64,000 bases of DNA, taken from positions 7,407,501-7,471,500 of the forward strand of contig NZ_CP163520.1 of NCBI RefSeq assembly GCF_041080675.1. The letters run 5' to 3'. Numbering within the stretch: the stretch's first letter is position 1; the number at the start of each line of letters is the position of its first letter. Shown here piece after piece: positions 16,312-24,308 of the stretch. A program made the translations under genes and the position numbers. Source of the DNA: Streptomyces sp. cg36 (GTDB taxonomy: Bacteria; Actinomycetota; Actinomycetes; Streptomycetales; Streptomycetaceae). Below the pieces are notes generated by a model. The model did no database searches. It was not told the origin of the DNA and worked only from the letters and a program-made list of their open reading frames with translations.

Positions 16312-16533
16312 CCGGCCCCCGGCCCATGGCCCTACTCGGTGCTGGACGCCGTGAGCGCCGAGGTGATCGGGTGCGTGTACATCTACCCGTCCCGCACGGA
16401 CACGGCGGTCACCGATGTGAGCTCCTGGGTCCGTGCCGACCGCGCCGACCTCGGCGTACCCCTCTACCGGGCCGTCAGTGACTGGCTCGGCGCGGAGTGG
16501 CCCTTCGAGAAGGTCAACTACGTGCCCCGCTGA
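16312..16533 (+). pseudogene. C-terminal remnant of a GNAT N-acetyltransferase
   Basis: The 74 codons reading PYSVLDAVSAEVIGCVYIYPSRTD...SSWVRADRADLGVPLYRAVSDWLGAEWPFEKVNYVPR match the second half of Streptomyces GNAT proteins (the VIGCVYIYP strand, SWVRADRADLD loop and final AVSDWL...Y-P-R). The first half with most of the acetyl-CoA fold is absent; the frame upstream instead runs through the NTF2-like gene in a shifted frame. No plausible start or ribosome-binding site precedes it, so it is called a deletion remnant. Confidence 0.65.
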
Positions 16534-16555
16534 TCGGTCGCGGGCGCGAACCGAC

Positions 16556-16591
16556 AAGGGTGGTGGCACCGGCCCCGGTGCCACCACCCTT
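16556..16591. terminator. Strong bidirectional terminator hairpin
   Basis: Perfect 17-bp arms AAGGGTGGTGGCACCGG (16556-16572) and CCGGTGCCACCACCCTT (16575-16591) lie between the convergent acetyltransferase remnant and the FBP-domain gene. Confidence 0.85.
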
Positions 16592-16599
16592 GCGTTTGG

Positions 16600-17091
16600 T
16601 CATTCGGTCACCTTGGAGAAGAACGCGGCGACGTTCGTGACCGTTCGCTCCACCTTCTCCTCCAGGGTCAGCGACTCCTGGAGCCGCCCGCCCATGCCCG
16701 CGTCGCGCTTGCCGCGTACGTAGAGCGAACAGGCGAGGTCGGTGCAGATGTAGGCGCCCACGGAGTTCCCCTGCTGCCCCGCCTTGCCCGCCTTCGGGGC
16801 GACCATCAGGGAGACTCCGCCGGTGTGCGTGGTCAGGCACATCGAGCACATGCTGCGACGCAGGCTGCCGGAGCCGCCGCTGGACGAGCGGAGCGCGAGG
16901 CCCTTCGGGCGGCCGTCCAGCTCGATCACCAGGTAGGCCCGGTCGGGGGCCCCTGGATCTCGCCAGCCGAAGAAGTCCAGGTCGTCCCATGGCCGGTCGG
17001 CCAGGTCGCGCGGGACGGAGAGGCGCTTGGCCTCACCCTTGGTGCAGTTCACGAAAGCGGCGCGGATCTCTTGCTCAGTCAGTGGCTTCAT
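16600..17091 (-). CDS. FBP-domain (FusB-type treble-clef zinc finger) protein
   Basis: A 163-residue cytoplasmic protein. The N-terminal helix (MKPLTEQEIRAAFVNCTKGEAKRLSVP) and LDFFGWRDP strand are characteristic of FBP domains, and the C-terminal half holds a four-cysteine treble clef: CSMC in RRSMCSMCLTTHTGGVSLMVAP and CTDLAC in GAYICTDLACSLYVRGK. Related FusB proteins bind EF-G and free ribosomes stalled by fusidic acid; in actinobacteria the role is inferred as elongation factor G binding. Divergent from the TetR regulator, with a perfect 21-bp operator-like dyad 16 nt upstream of its start, so it is likely controlled by that regulator. Confidence 0.8.
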   Translation of the reverse strand: MKPLTEQEIRAAFVNCTKGEAKRLSVPRDLADRPWDDLDFFGWRDPGAPDRAYLVIELDGRPKGLALRSSSGGSGSLRRSMCSMCLTTHTGGVSLMVAPKAGKAGQQGNSVGAYICTDLACSLYVRGKRDAGMGGRLQESLTLEEKVERTVTNVAAFFSKVTE

Positions 17092-17106
17092 GAGTCACAC
17101 AGTAAG

Positions 17107-17127
17107 TTGCCTAAAAGCTTTAGGCAA
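17107..17127. promoter_or_regulatory. Candidate TetR operator between FBP-domain gene and tetR-type gene
   Basis: TTGCCTAAA and TTTAGGCAA form a perfect 9-bp inverted repeat around AGC, in an AT-rich island between two divergent starts (17091 and 17163). Size, symmetry and position fit a TetR dimer site controlling both genes. Confidence 0.75.
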
Positions 17128-17162
17128 ATGCATAATGATTTCAGGAAACAGGGAGGCAGGGC

Positions 17163-17735
17163 ATGGCGCGAGCAGGGCTGAGTGCGGAACGGCTGACCAG
17201 GGCCGGAGCGGAGATGGCCGACGAGGTCGGCTTCGAGCAGGTGACCGTGTCGGCGCTCGCGAGGCGCTTCGACGTCAAGGTCGCGAGCCTCTACTCGCAC
17301 GTGAAGAACTCGCACGACCTCAAGACGAGGATCGCGCTGCTCGCCCTGGAGGAGATGGCCGACCAGGCCGCCGCGGCGCTGGCGGGCAGGGCAGGCAAGG
17401 ACGCGCTGATCGCCTTCGCGAACGTCTACCGCGACTACGCCCACGCGCACCCCGGCCGTTTCACCGCGTCCCGCTTCCGCCTCGACCCGGAGGCCGCCGC
17501 GGCCGGCGCGGGGGCCCGGCACGCGGGGATGACCCGGGCGGTCCTGCGCGGGTACGACCTGGCGGAGCCGTACCAGACCCATGCGGTACGGCTGCTGGGC
17601 AGCGTCTTCAGCGGGTTCGTGGTGCTGGAGGAGGCAGGTGGGTTCAGCCACAGCGCGCCCCCCTCGCAGGAGAGCTGGGAGGAGATCCTCGACGGCCTGC
17701 ACGCGCTGCTCAGCAGCTGGCCCGGCGCGTCCTGA
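17163..17735 (+). CDS. TetR/AcrR family transcriptional regulator
   Basis: A 190-residue regulator. The N-terminal HTH (about 8-54) reads LSAERLTRAGAEMADEVGFEQVTVSALARRFDVKVASLYSHVKNSHDLKTRI, with the TetR recognition helix VKVASLYSHVKN. The C-terminal ligand domain contains the WHG-type segment VLRGYDLAEPYQTHAVRLLGSVFSGFVVLEEAGGF. GGGAGG at 17151-17156 sets the ATG at 17163. It is divergent from the FBP gene over a perfect inverted repeat, so autoregulation and repression of that gene are likely. The SGNH hydrolase gene starts 107 nt downstream on the same strand and may belong to its regulon. Confidence 0.85.
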   Translation: MARAGLSAERLTRAGAEMADEVGFEQVTVSALARRFDVKVASLYSHVKNSHDLKTRIALLALEEMADQAAAALAGRAGKDALIAFANVYRDYAHAHPGRFTASRFRLDPEAAAAGAGARHAGMTRAVLRGYDLAEPYQTHAVRLLGSVFSGFVVLEEAGGFSHSAPPSQESWEEILDGLHALLSSWPGAS

Positions 17736-17841
17736 GCGCACCCGCACCCCGTGCCGCCCGGCCCCATGCGCGTATGTGCATAGCCCGACCGGTCGAAACC
17801 CGAACACCACAAGTCCGAGCGAACGAAAGCCCCGCGAAGCC

Positions 17842-19020
17842 ATGAGCACCGAGCAGCACTGGATCACCACCCCCCTCACCGAGGAGCTCGTACGCGGCGC
17901 CCTCGATCTGGAGCGGACCGAGCGCGGTCTGCTGCCGCACCGGCTGCCCGCGTGGGCGCGGGCGCAGTGCGCCGACGGCCAGCTGGCGATGGCGGAGTCC
18001 CAGCCCTCCGGGGTCCGGCTGGTCTTCCGTACCGCCGCCACCGCCGTGGAGCTCGACGTCGTCGCCACCAAGCGGGTCTACGAGGGTGCGCCGGCGCGGC
18101 CGGACGGCATGTACGACCTGGTGGTCGACGGCCGTTTCGCGGCGCGGGCCGGGGTGACCGACGGCGATGTGGTGACCATCGACATGGCCGCCGGTTCCGT
18201 ACGGATGAACCCCGGTCCGGTGCGGACCCTGCGGTTCACGGGGCTGGCCGGCCAGGACAAGCGGGTCGAGATCTGGCTGCCGCACAACGAGACGACCCGG
18301 CTGGTCGCCCTGCGCACCGACGCCCCCGTGGCCGCCGCGCCGCAGGACGGCAAGCGGGTGTGGCTGCACCACGGCAGCTCCATCAGCCACGGCTCCAACG
18401 CGGCCCACCCGACGGCCATCTGGCCCGCCCTGGCCTCGGCGCGGGGCGGGGTGGAGCTGGTCAACCTCGGGTTCGGCGGGAGCGCGCTGCTCGATCCGTT
18501 CACCGCGCGGACGATGCGGGACACCCCGGCGGACCTGCTCAGCGTCAAGGTCGGGCTCAACCTCGTCAACACCGATCTGATGCGGCTGCGCGCGTTCGGC
18601 CCGGCCGTCCACGGGTTCCTGGACACCATCCGCGACGGCCACCCCACCGCGCCGCTGCTCGTGGTCTCCCCGATCTACTGCGCCATCCACGAGCACACGC
18701 CCGGCCCCTCCGCGGTGGACCCGAGCGGGATGGCGACCGGTCGGCTGAGCTTCACCGCCACCGGCGACCCCGCGCGGACCGCCGAGGGGCAACTCACCCT
18801 CACCGTGATCCGCGACGCCCTCTCCCGCATCGTCGAGCAGCGCGCCGCCGACGACCCGAACCTGCACTACCTCGACGGCCGCGAACTGTACGGGGAGGCG
18901 GACTACGCCGAACTGCCGCTCCCCGACGAGCTGCACCCCGACGCGGCCACGCACGCCCGCATGGGCGGGCGGTTCGCGGCGCTGGCCTTCGGATCCGGCG
19001 GGCCGTTCGGCGGGGTGTGA
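17842..19020 (+). CDS. SGNH/GDSL-type esterase or hydrolase
   Basis: A 392-residue protein without signal peptide. The N-terminal half (1-165) is a beta-sandwich/jelly-roll-like region often found before SGNH domains. The hydrolase domain starts at about 172 with VWLHHGSSISHGSN, where the SxS turn supplies the nucleophile and oxyanion Ser, continues with NLGFGGSALLDPFTARTMRD (Gly and Arg of block II/III), KVGLNLVN (block III Asn) and ends with LPDELHPDA (catalytic Asp-x-x-His). Activity is probably removal of an acyl or acetyl group from a carbohydrate or small molecule; substrate unknown. The ATG at 17842 was chosen because the homologous N-terminus (MSTEQHWITTPLTEELVRGALDLERTERGLLPHRLP) begins there. 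Confidence 0.75.
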   Translation: MSTEQHWITTPLTEELVRGALDLERTERGLLPHRLPAWARAQCADGQLAMAESQPSGVRLVFRTAATAVELDVVATKRVYEGAPARPDGMYDLVVDGRFAARAGVTDGDVVTIDMAAGSVRMNPGPVRTLRFTGLAGQDKRVEIWLPHNETTRLVALRTDAPVAAAPQDGKRVWLHHGSSISHGSNAAHPTAIWPALASARGGVELVNLGFGGSALLDPFTARTMRDTPADLLSVKVGLNLVNTDLMRLRAFGPAVHGFLDTIRDGHPTAPLLVVSPIYCAIHEHTPGPSAVDPSGMATGRLSFTATGDPARTAEGQLTLTVIRDALSRIVEQRAADDPNLHYLDGRELYGEADYAELPLPDELHPDAATHARMGGRFAALAFGSGGPFGGV

Positions 19021-19382
19021 GGGGGTGGTGGGCGGCAGCCTCCCGACAGGCCCCGGGGCGCACCTGCTCACAGCGGGAGGATCCGGAGAGCAGCAGTGGC
19101 CGTTCCTCGCGTGGGCCGAGGAGGAACCGCTGCCCACCCTGCGCGAACTCTGAACGTTCGCTCACCAGCGGGCCCGGGTCCCGGCCCGGCCCCTGCCCGC
19201 GCCGACCGCGTCTCACCCCGAGCCCGGCTCCGGGGCGCGGACGGCGTTTATTGGCCGTTGGAAGTGCCGTAAACACCAAGAAACAGCAGCAAACCACCAC
19301 AGGTTTCGACGAGAAATGGTCATGCCAAACTAGCGCTGTTCCGATCGTGGAAGCACCGAATCGTGCAGAGGGAGCGGCGTCG
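19021..19382 (+). other. 362-bp intergenic region before the phage-type propeller gene
   Basis: The first 130 nt can be read from a GTG at 19027 to a TGA at 19151-19153 as a short protein-like stretch ending WPFLAWAEEEPLPTLREL, which may be the tail of a lost gene (low confidence). The right part, about 19245-19380, is unusually AT-rich for this chromosome and is the likely promoter and leader of the downstream gene. No -35/-10 pair is claimed. Confidence 0.4.
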
Positions 19383-20651
19383 TTGAGCGTCACCATTGAA
19401 GGACAGATAGACATCGCGGGGCCGGTGGGCAAGCTCCTCCACCGGCGTCCGCTCAAGAACGGCACCGTGATGCAGTCGTTCGGCATCGAGCCGGTCTCCG
19501 GCGACATCTACGTGCTCCAGCTGATGGAGGGGGGCATCACCCTCAGCGGGGAGTCCGGCCCGGTCGCCTACGCCGACCGCAACGCCCACGGCGACATGTG
19601 CGTCACCCGGCTCAACCGGTCCGGGGCCGTCACCGGATACATGTATCTGCGCGGCTTCGGCCACGGTGTGAACATCGGCGTCGAGAACCGCGGCGGTGTC
19701 ATCCGCCTGTGGACCGAGACGGCCTCCCAGCCCAACTCCAAGAACGAGGGCTTCGGGACCGCGATCACCAACTTCGAGTTCCGCTCCGGCACGGTCCTGG
19801 ACCACGGGTCCTCGCTGCACACCCCGCCCTACCGGCCCACCCCGGACGCGCTGTTCGCCACCCCCACCATCGACCGCAGCGCCAACGAGCTGGTGATCCG
19901 CTTCTACTCGGGCGGCGCCACGCACTTCGAGCGGTACGACCTGACCAAGGCGGCGGCGGGTGTCTTCGAGCCGCTCCAGCGGGTGGAGCAGCCCGCCGGC
20001 CTGGGCGTCTTCCAGGGGTACGCGTCCCACAACGGCGTGCTGTACCTGCTCAACGGCGAGTACCTGAGCGCCACCAACCCGGCGCCGGGCAACACGTACA
20101 TCACCGCGCTCCAGTGGTCCACCGGCACGGTCCTGGACCACCAGCACATCACGGCCGCGCCGGGACTGGAGTACCGCGAACCCGAGGGCATGACGGTGGA
20201 CGTGCGCGGTGGGGTGACGTATCTGCACTTCGGCTTCGCCTGCGAGGACCCGGGGCCGCGCACCTGCACCTTGATGACGCTCTCCGGCGCGCCCGAGACC
20301 GACGGCGTCAAGGTCCTCACGGACTGGCTGCCCATCAGCCTCGCCTCCGGCGTCACGGCCGACCAGAACGCCCCCCGGGGTCGGCTCATCAGCCTGGGCG
20401 GCACGACGACGCTGCAGCTCAGCGGCGGTATCAAGGGTTCGTTCGACGGTGACACCGTCATCGGGACGCTGCCCGACGCACTCACCCCCACGATGGTGGC
20501 CCGCGCCAACGTCCCCAGGAACAACAACAGCGGGGTCTGCGTCGCCCGCGTCGAGGCCGACACCGACCGCGAGCTGCGGCTGTACGGCGGACGCACCGGC
20601 AATGCCGTCACCTGGGCGCAGCTCGACAGCTTCAGTGCCGTCTGGCGCTGA
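19383..20651 (+). CDS. Phage receptor-binding/TagC-like beta-propeller protein
   Basis: A 422-residue protein resembling the P68 receptor-binding/TagC-type propeller family known from phage baseplates and Bacillus TagC. Start of similarity: TIEGQIDIAGPVGKLLHRRPLKNGTVMQSFGIEPVSGDIYVLQL; then GDMCVTRLNRSGAVTGYMYLRGFGHGVNIGVENRG and blades to about 345 (GLEYREPEGMTVDVRGG). A separate C-terminal module (about 350-422) ends RNNNSGVCVARVEADTDRELRLYGGRTGNAVTWAQLDSFSAVWR and recurs in the next gene. The start is taken as TTG at 19383 with GGGAG upstream; no ATG fits. No signal peptide is seen, and no phage structural or lysis gene is adjacent, so it is a domesticated or orphan tail-type protein; its binding target is presumably a cell-surface polymer (inference). 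Confidence 0.65.
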   Translation: MSVTIEGQIDIAGPVGKLLHRRPLKNGTVMQSFGIEPVSGDIYVLQLMEGGITLSGESGPVAYADRNAHGDMCVTRLNRSGAVTGYMYLRGFGHGVNIGVENRGGVIRLWTETASQPNSKNEGFGTAITNFEFRSGTVLDHGSSLHTPPYRPTPDALFATPTIDRSANELVIRFYSGGATHFERYDLTKAAAGVFEPLQRVEQPAGLGVFQGYASHNGVLYLLNGEYLSATNPAPGNTYITALQWSTGTVLDHQHITAAPGLEYREPEGMTVDVRGGVTYLHFGFACEDPGPRTCTLMTLSGAPETDGVKVLTDWLPISLASGVTADQNAPRGRLISLGGTTTLQLSGGIKGSFDGDTVIGTLPDALTPTMVARANVPRNNNSGVCVARVEADTDRELRLYGGRTGNAVTWAQLDSFSAVWR

Positions 20652-20736
20652 CCCCCGCGCCGCTGCCGCCCGTCCGCCAGTCCCACCCCGTACCGCGCAC
20701 ACCGCGCGTGCTGTTCCAGCAAGGAGATCCACGACC

Positions 20737-21192
20737 ATGTCCCACAACCGCCGCAGCATCCTCGGCGCCGCGCTCGGTCTGCCCGCCGTCGTCGCCCTCG
20801 GCAACCTCGCCGCCGCCGCGCCCGCAGCCGCCGCCCCCGGCGGCGTGGACGCGGGGGACTGGGCCGACCTGGTCCTCGAACCCGGGATCACCGCCCAGGC
20901 GGGCGCGACCCCGCAGGTCCGTCTGGTCACCATCGCGGGCACCGCGTTCCTCCAGGCCCGTGGCGCCATCACGTGCAACATGACGGCCGACACCAAGATC
21001 GCCGCGCTGCCCGCCGCGATGGCCCGGCCGACCTGGTACGTCCGGGCGACCGCCCCGCGCAACAACAGCCAGGGCATCAACTCCTGCCGTTTCGAGGTGA
21101 ATTCCTCCGGCTCGGTGACCATCTACGGCGCCAACACCGGCAACGCCATCACCTGGGTGCAGTTCGACTCGGTCCAGACCATCTGGCGCTAG
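20737..21192 (+). CDS. Small Tat-exported protein sharing the C-terminal module of the upstream propeller
   Basis: A 151-residue exported protein. Residues 1-33 are a Tat signal (SHNRRSILGAALGLPAVVALGNLAAAAPAAAA). The mature 118 residues contain a beta-rich module whose last 50 residues (YVRATAPRNNSQGINSCRFEVNSSGSVTIYGANTGNAITWVQFDSVQTIWR) align with the end of the upstream gene product at roughly 45 percent identity by eye. AAGGAG at 20721-20726 supports the ATG. It lies 85 nt behind the propeller gene, so the two are likely co-expressed, and a strong terminator follows. Function unknown; a secreted ligand-binding or tail-fibre-type module is the best guess. Confidence 0.7.
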   Translation: MSHNRRSILGAALGLPAVVALGNLAAAAPAAAAPGGVDAGDWADLVLEPGITAQAGATPQVRLVTIAGTAFLQARGAITCNMTADTKIAALPAAMARPTWYVRATAPRNNSQGINSCRFEVNSSGSVTIYGANTGNAITWVQFDSVQTIWR

Positions 21193-21231
21193 TCCGCCGC
21201 CAGTTGCTCCGCCTTCTCGCGAGGCGCCGAT

Positions 21232-21266
21232 GGCCCCGGATCCGTACGGACGGATCCGGGGCCTTT
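21232..21266 (+). terminator. Rho-independent terminator
   Basis: Perfect 14-bp stem, GGCCCCGGATCCGT (21232-21245) and ACGGATCCGGGGCC (21250-21263), loop ACGG, followed by TTT. It ends the propeller/small exported protein transcript. Confidence 0.9.
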
Positions 21267-21465
21267 CGCCGTCCGGATACTTTACTCGGCCCTGATGGCA
21301 TGCCCTGGTCAAATCTGCCAGGCTTTCCGGCAGCCGCCGCAGCCCGGCCGCAAGGGTGCGGCGGCGGCACACCGAGCGTTTGGTCCACGGCCGCCCCCGG
21401 CGCACCCAGCCGTCCGGGTGGTCACCGAGGAGGCCGGAATCCCGGCCGCGTCAAAGGAGTTCCGT

Positions 21466-23334
21466 GTGAGACCCACCCCCCACCAGGCTCACAAGGCCGT
21501 CGCAGCGGGCGTGTTCGCCATCGCTGCGGTGGCCGCCCTCTCGCTCCCGGGCACCGCGGCGGCAGCCGCCCCGCACCCGTCGGCGAAGGCCGACGCCTGC
21601 ACCCCGGCCCAGGTCGTCGCCAACGGCGACTTCGAGAGCGGGACTTCGCCCTGGAGCCAGTCCCAGACGAGCGTGATCACCAGCCGGGCCGGACAGTCCG
21701 CCCACGGCGGCAGCTCGTACGCCTGGCTGGACGGCACGGGCCGGACGCACACCGACACCCTCTCCCAGAGCGTGACGATCCCCTCCGGATGCAGCAGCGC
21801 CACCCTCACCTACTGGCTGCACATCGACACCGCCGAGACGACGTCGTCCACGCAGTACGACAAACTCACGGCGAAGATCGGCAGCACCACGCTGGCCACG
21901 TACTCCAACCTCGACAAGAACACCGGATACGTCCAGAAGTCGCTCGACGTGTCCGCGTACGCGGGCCAGACCGTGAACCTCGCCTTCACCGGCACCGAGG
22001 ACTCCAGCCTGCAGACCAGCTTCGTGCTGGACGACATCGCCCTCAACACCTCGGGCGGCACGACCCCGCCCGGCGACTCCACCCGTACGCCCGCCGCGCC
22101 CTCGTACACCGTCAACCTCACCAGTGACACGAGCGGTTCGGTCTGGAACGGCCACGAGAGCGCCACCTTCACCAACGCCTCGGCCACCCCGCTCAGCGAG
22201 GTGTACCTGCGGCTGTGGGACAACTACCACGGCACCTGCTCGGCCATGCCGATCACCGTCACCAACGTCACCGGCGGCACCGCGGGCGCCCTCTCGGTGG
22301 GCTGCACCGCGCTGCAGGTCTCGCTGCCGGCCCCGCTCGCCCAGGGCCAGAGCGCCACGATCGGCTTCGACCTCGGCATCACCGTGCCCAGCGGCGCCGA
22401 CCGCTTCGGCCACGACGGGGCGTTCAACAACATCGGCAACGCCCTGCCCGTCCTGGCCGTCAAGGACGGTTCCGGCTGGCACCTCGACCCTTACACCAAC
22501 AATGGCGAGTCGTTCTACTCCCTGGCCGCCGACTTCAAGGTGACCCTGGACCATCCGACCTCGCTGCTGGTGCCCGCCACCGGCACCTCGGTGGACACCC
22601 CCGGATCCAGCGGCCGTACCGTCACCACCGCCACCGCGTCCAAGGTCCGCGACTTCGCCTGGGCGGCCGGGCCGTTCAGCAAGATCTCCGGCACCTCACC
22701 GGCCGGCACCGCGATCAACATCTACTCGGTCTCGGGCATCAGCTCCTCCGACGCCCAGTCGATGCTGGCCACCGCCAAGAGCGCGGTCGACACCCATGCG
22801 GCGCGCTTCGGGGCCTACCCGTACGGCGAGCTGGACGCGGTGATCGACAACAACTACTGGTTCGGCGGCATGGAGTACCCCGGTTTCGTCCTCGACCTGG
22901 TCAGCACCACCGCGCTCACCCATGAGATCGGCCACCAGTGGTTCTACGGGATCGTCGGCGACGACGAGTACAACAGCCCGTGGCTGGACGAGGCGTTCAC
23001 CGACTACGCCACCGACCTGGCACAGAACAAGACCGGCACCGGCTGCTGGAACAGCGTCTCCTGGGCCTCCTCGGCCGAGAAGATCACCAACTCCATGGCC
23101 TACTGGGACGCCCACTCCTCGCGCTACTCCACCGTCGTCTACGGCTACGGCAAGTGCGCCCTGCACGACCTGCGGCGCGTCCTCGGCGACACCGTGATGG
23201 CCAAGGTCCTCAAGGACTACGCCACTTCGCACTGGTACGGGGTGTCCACCACGGCCGAGTTCAAGGCCGCGGCCCAGGCGGCCACGACCACGGACCTGAC
23301 GTCGTTCTGGACCCAGCACCGCATCGACGGCTGA
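21466..23334 (+). CDS. Secreted M1-family zinc metallopeptidase with N-terminal carbohydrate-binding-like domain
   Basis: A 622-residue exported peptidase. Residues 1-40 are a Sec signal (GVFAIAAVAALSLPGTAAAAA). A jelly-roll domain (about 45-200) opens NGDFESGTSPWSQ, a CBM-like or P-domain-like fold. The M1 part (about 210-622) has HEIGHQW at 486-492 and a third ligand Glu509 in WLDEAF, the exact HExxH-18-E spacing of gluzincins, and the exopeptidase motif appears as GGMEYPG in place of canonical GAMEN. This suggests an extracellular aminopeptidase of the actinobacterial type. Start is GTG at 21466 with AAAGGAG 6 nt upstream. Convergent with the methyltransferase; a hairpin separates them. 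Confidence 0.85.
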   Translation: MRPTPHQAHKAVAAGVFAIAAVAALSLPGTAAAAAPHPSAKADACTPAQVVANGDFESGTSPWSQSQTSVITSRAGQSAHGGSSYAWLDGTGRTHTDTLSQSVTIPSGCSSATLTYWLHIDTAETTSSTQYDKLTAKIGSTTLATYSNLDKNTGYVQKSLDVSAYAGQTVNLAFTGTEDSSLQTSFVLDDIALNTSGGTTPPGDSTRTPAAPSYTVNLTSDTSGSVWNGHESATFTNASATPLSEVYLRLWDNYHGTCSAMPITVTNVTGGTAGALSVGCTALQVSLPAPLAQGQSATIGFDLGITVPSGADRFGHDGAFNNIGNALPVLAVKDGSGWHLDPYTNNGESFYSLAADFKVTLDHPTSLLVPATGTSVDTPGSSGRTVTTATASKVRDFAWAAGPFSKISGTSPAGTAINIYSVSGISSSDAQSMLATAKSAVDTHAARFGAYPYGELDAVIDNNYWFGGMEYPGFVLDLVSTTALTHEIGHQWFYGIVGDDEYNSPWLDEAFTDYATDLAQNKTGTGCWNSVSWASSAEKITNSMAYWDAHSSRYSTVVYGYGKCALHDLRRVLGDTVMAKVLKDYATSHWYGVSTTAEFKAAAQAATTTDLTSFWTQHRIDG

Positions 23335-23358
23335 CGCCGCCGCGCGGACCGGATCGGA

Positions 23359-23392
23359 CGGGGTGCCTGGTCGACAGCGGCCGGGCACCCCG
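23359..23392. terminator. Bidirectional hairpin terminator between M1 peptidase and methyltransferase
   Basis: Arms CGGGGTGCC and GGCACCCCG, extended inward by three more pairs (one G-U), form a 12-bp stem with a 10-nt loop between convergent genes. Confidence 0.7.
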
Positions 23393-23425
23393 GCTCCGGC
23401 GCCCCCGCGCTCCGGATCGCCCCTC

Positions 23426-24184
23426 CTACCGGGGAGGCGCGGTGAAGCGCAGGGGCGCCGGGCGTTGTACGCGAGGGGCGGGGGACGCCGGGGTGAAGGG
23501 TTTGGAGAAGAGGGCCAGCAGGCCCGGATGGACCACGCACAAGGGCATGCGGCCCGTCTCCGCCGCGGCCGCGCGCAGCCGCTCGTCCGCCGCCAGGCGG
23601 TCGGCGCCGACGTACAGATACGCGTTCTGCGCGTACCACGGCTCGATCTCCGGGTCGTCCCACAGCCGGGCGCGCAGACAGTCGACGAGCTCGTACCCCC
23701 AGCGGGCGAAGTGGTCGCGCCAGTAGTTCGGCCACTGTTCGTTGCGGTGGTCGCTGCCCGTCTGGCCGGGGACCGCGGCCGAGAAGAGCACCACGTCGGA
23801 CAGGGCGCACAGGTCGGCCACCAGGGAGCCCGCGCGCTCCGGGTCCAGGTGCTCGGCCGCCTCCAGCGACATGGCGAGGTCGAAGCGGCGGCCGTCCAAC
23901 CGCAGCGGGCGGCCGAGGTCGTGCCGGTGGAAGCACTCGGCGGGAATGCGCAGGGCGTCCTGTGCGACCCAGTCGCCGTCGACCCCGAGGACCGTCTCGG
24001 CGCCGAGCCTGCCGGCGGCGGCCAGCCACGACCCCGTACCGCAGCCCAGGTCGACCACGCTCGACGGCCGGATCAGGTCGAACACCAGTGGAAGCACCCG
24101 CTCGGCGGACCTCGCCGAGCCGTCCTGCTGGCTCTCGTAGAACCACGCGCCGTACGCGTCGCTGCGGTCCTGGGGATTCGGCAT
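23426..24184 (-). CDS. SAM-dependent methyltransferase (class I)
   Basis: A 252-residue cytoplasmic protein. The Rossmann SAM-binding motif is VVDLGCGTGSWL, followed by an acidic end of strand 2 (VLGVDGDW) and the motif II/III region FDLAMSLEAAEHLDPERAGSLVADL. The layout resembles methyltransferases acting on small molecules or sugars (FkbM/type 11/12). Substrate not evident. The ATG at 24184 is preceded by GAGGTG; the upstream in-frame ATG at 24247 has none. It follows the MarR-type gene on the same strand with a 124-bp gap, so co-regulation is possible but unproven. Confidence 0.75.
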   Translation of the reverse strand: MPNPQDRSDAYGAWFYESQQDGSARSAERVLPLVFDLIRPSSVVDLGCGTGSWLAAAGRLGAETVLGVDGDWVAQDALRIPAECFHRHDLGRPLRLDGRRFDLAMSLEAAEHLDPERAGSLVADLCALSDVVLFSAAVPGQTGSDHRNEQWPNYWRDHFARWGYELVDCLRARLWDDPEIEPWYAQNAYLYVGADRLAADERLRAAAAETGRMPLCVVHPGLLALFSKPFTPASPAPRVQRPAPLRFTAPPR

Positions 24185-24308
24185 CCGCGTCACCTCGAAG
24201 CTCGCTGGTCCACCGTCCGGTGATCGACAGCGACGACGGTCGCACATCGCCCCTGCGGCCGTGGCGTGCCACGCCCGCAGGGGGGTGAAAGCGTGACGGC
24301 GGGCGATG

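Noticed and set aside
17952..19382. Apparent N-terminal extension of the propeller protein
   Set aside because: It overlaps the SGNH hydrolase gene in another frame and crosses an AT-rich intergenic region; similarity begins after the TTG at 19383.
19383..21192. Prophage or tailocin
   Set aside because: Only one tail-type protein is seen. No terminase, capsid, holin, integrase or attachment repeats are nearby.
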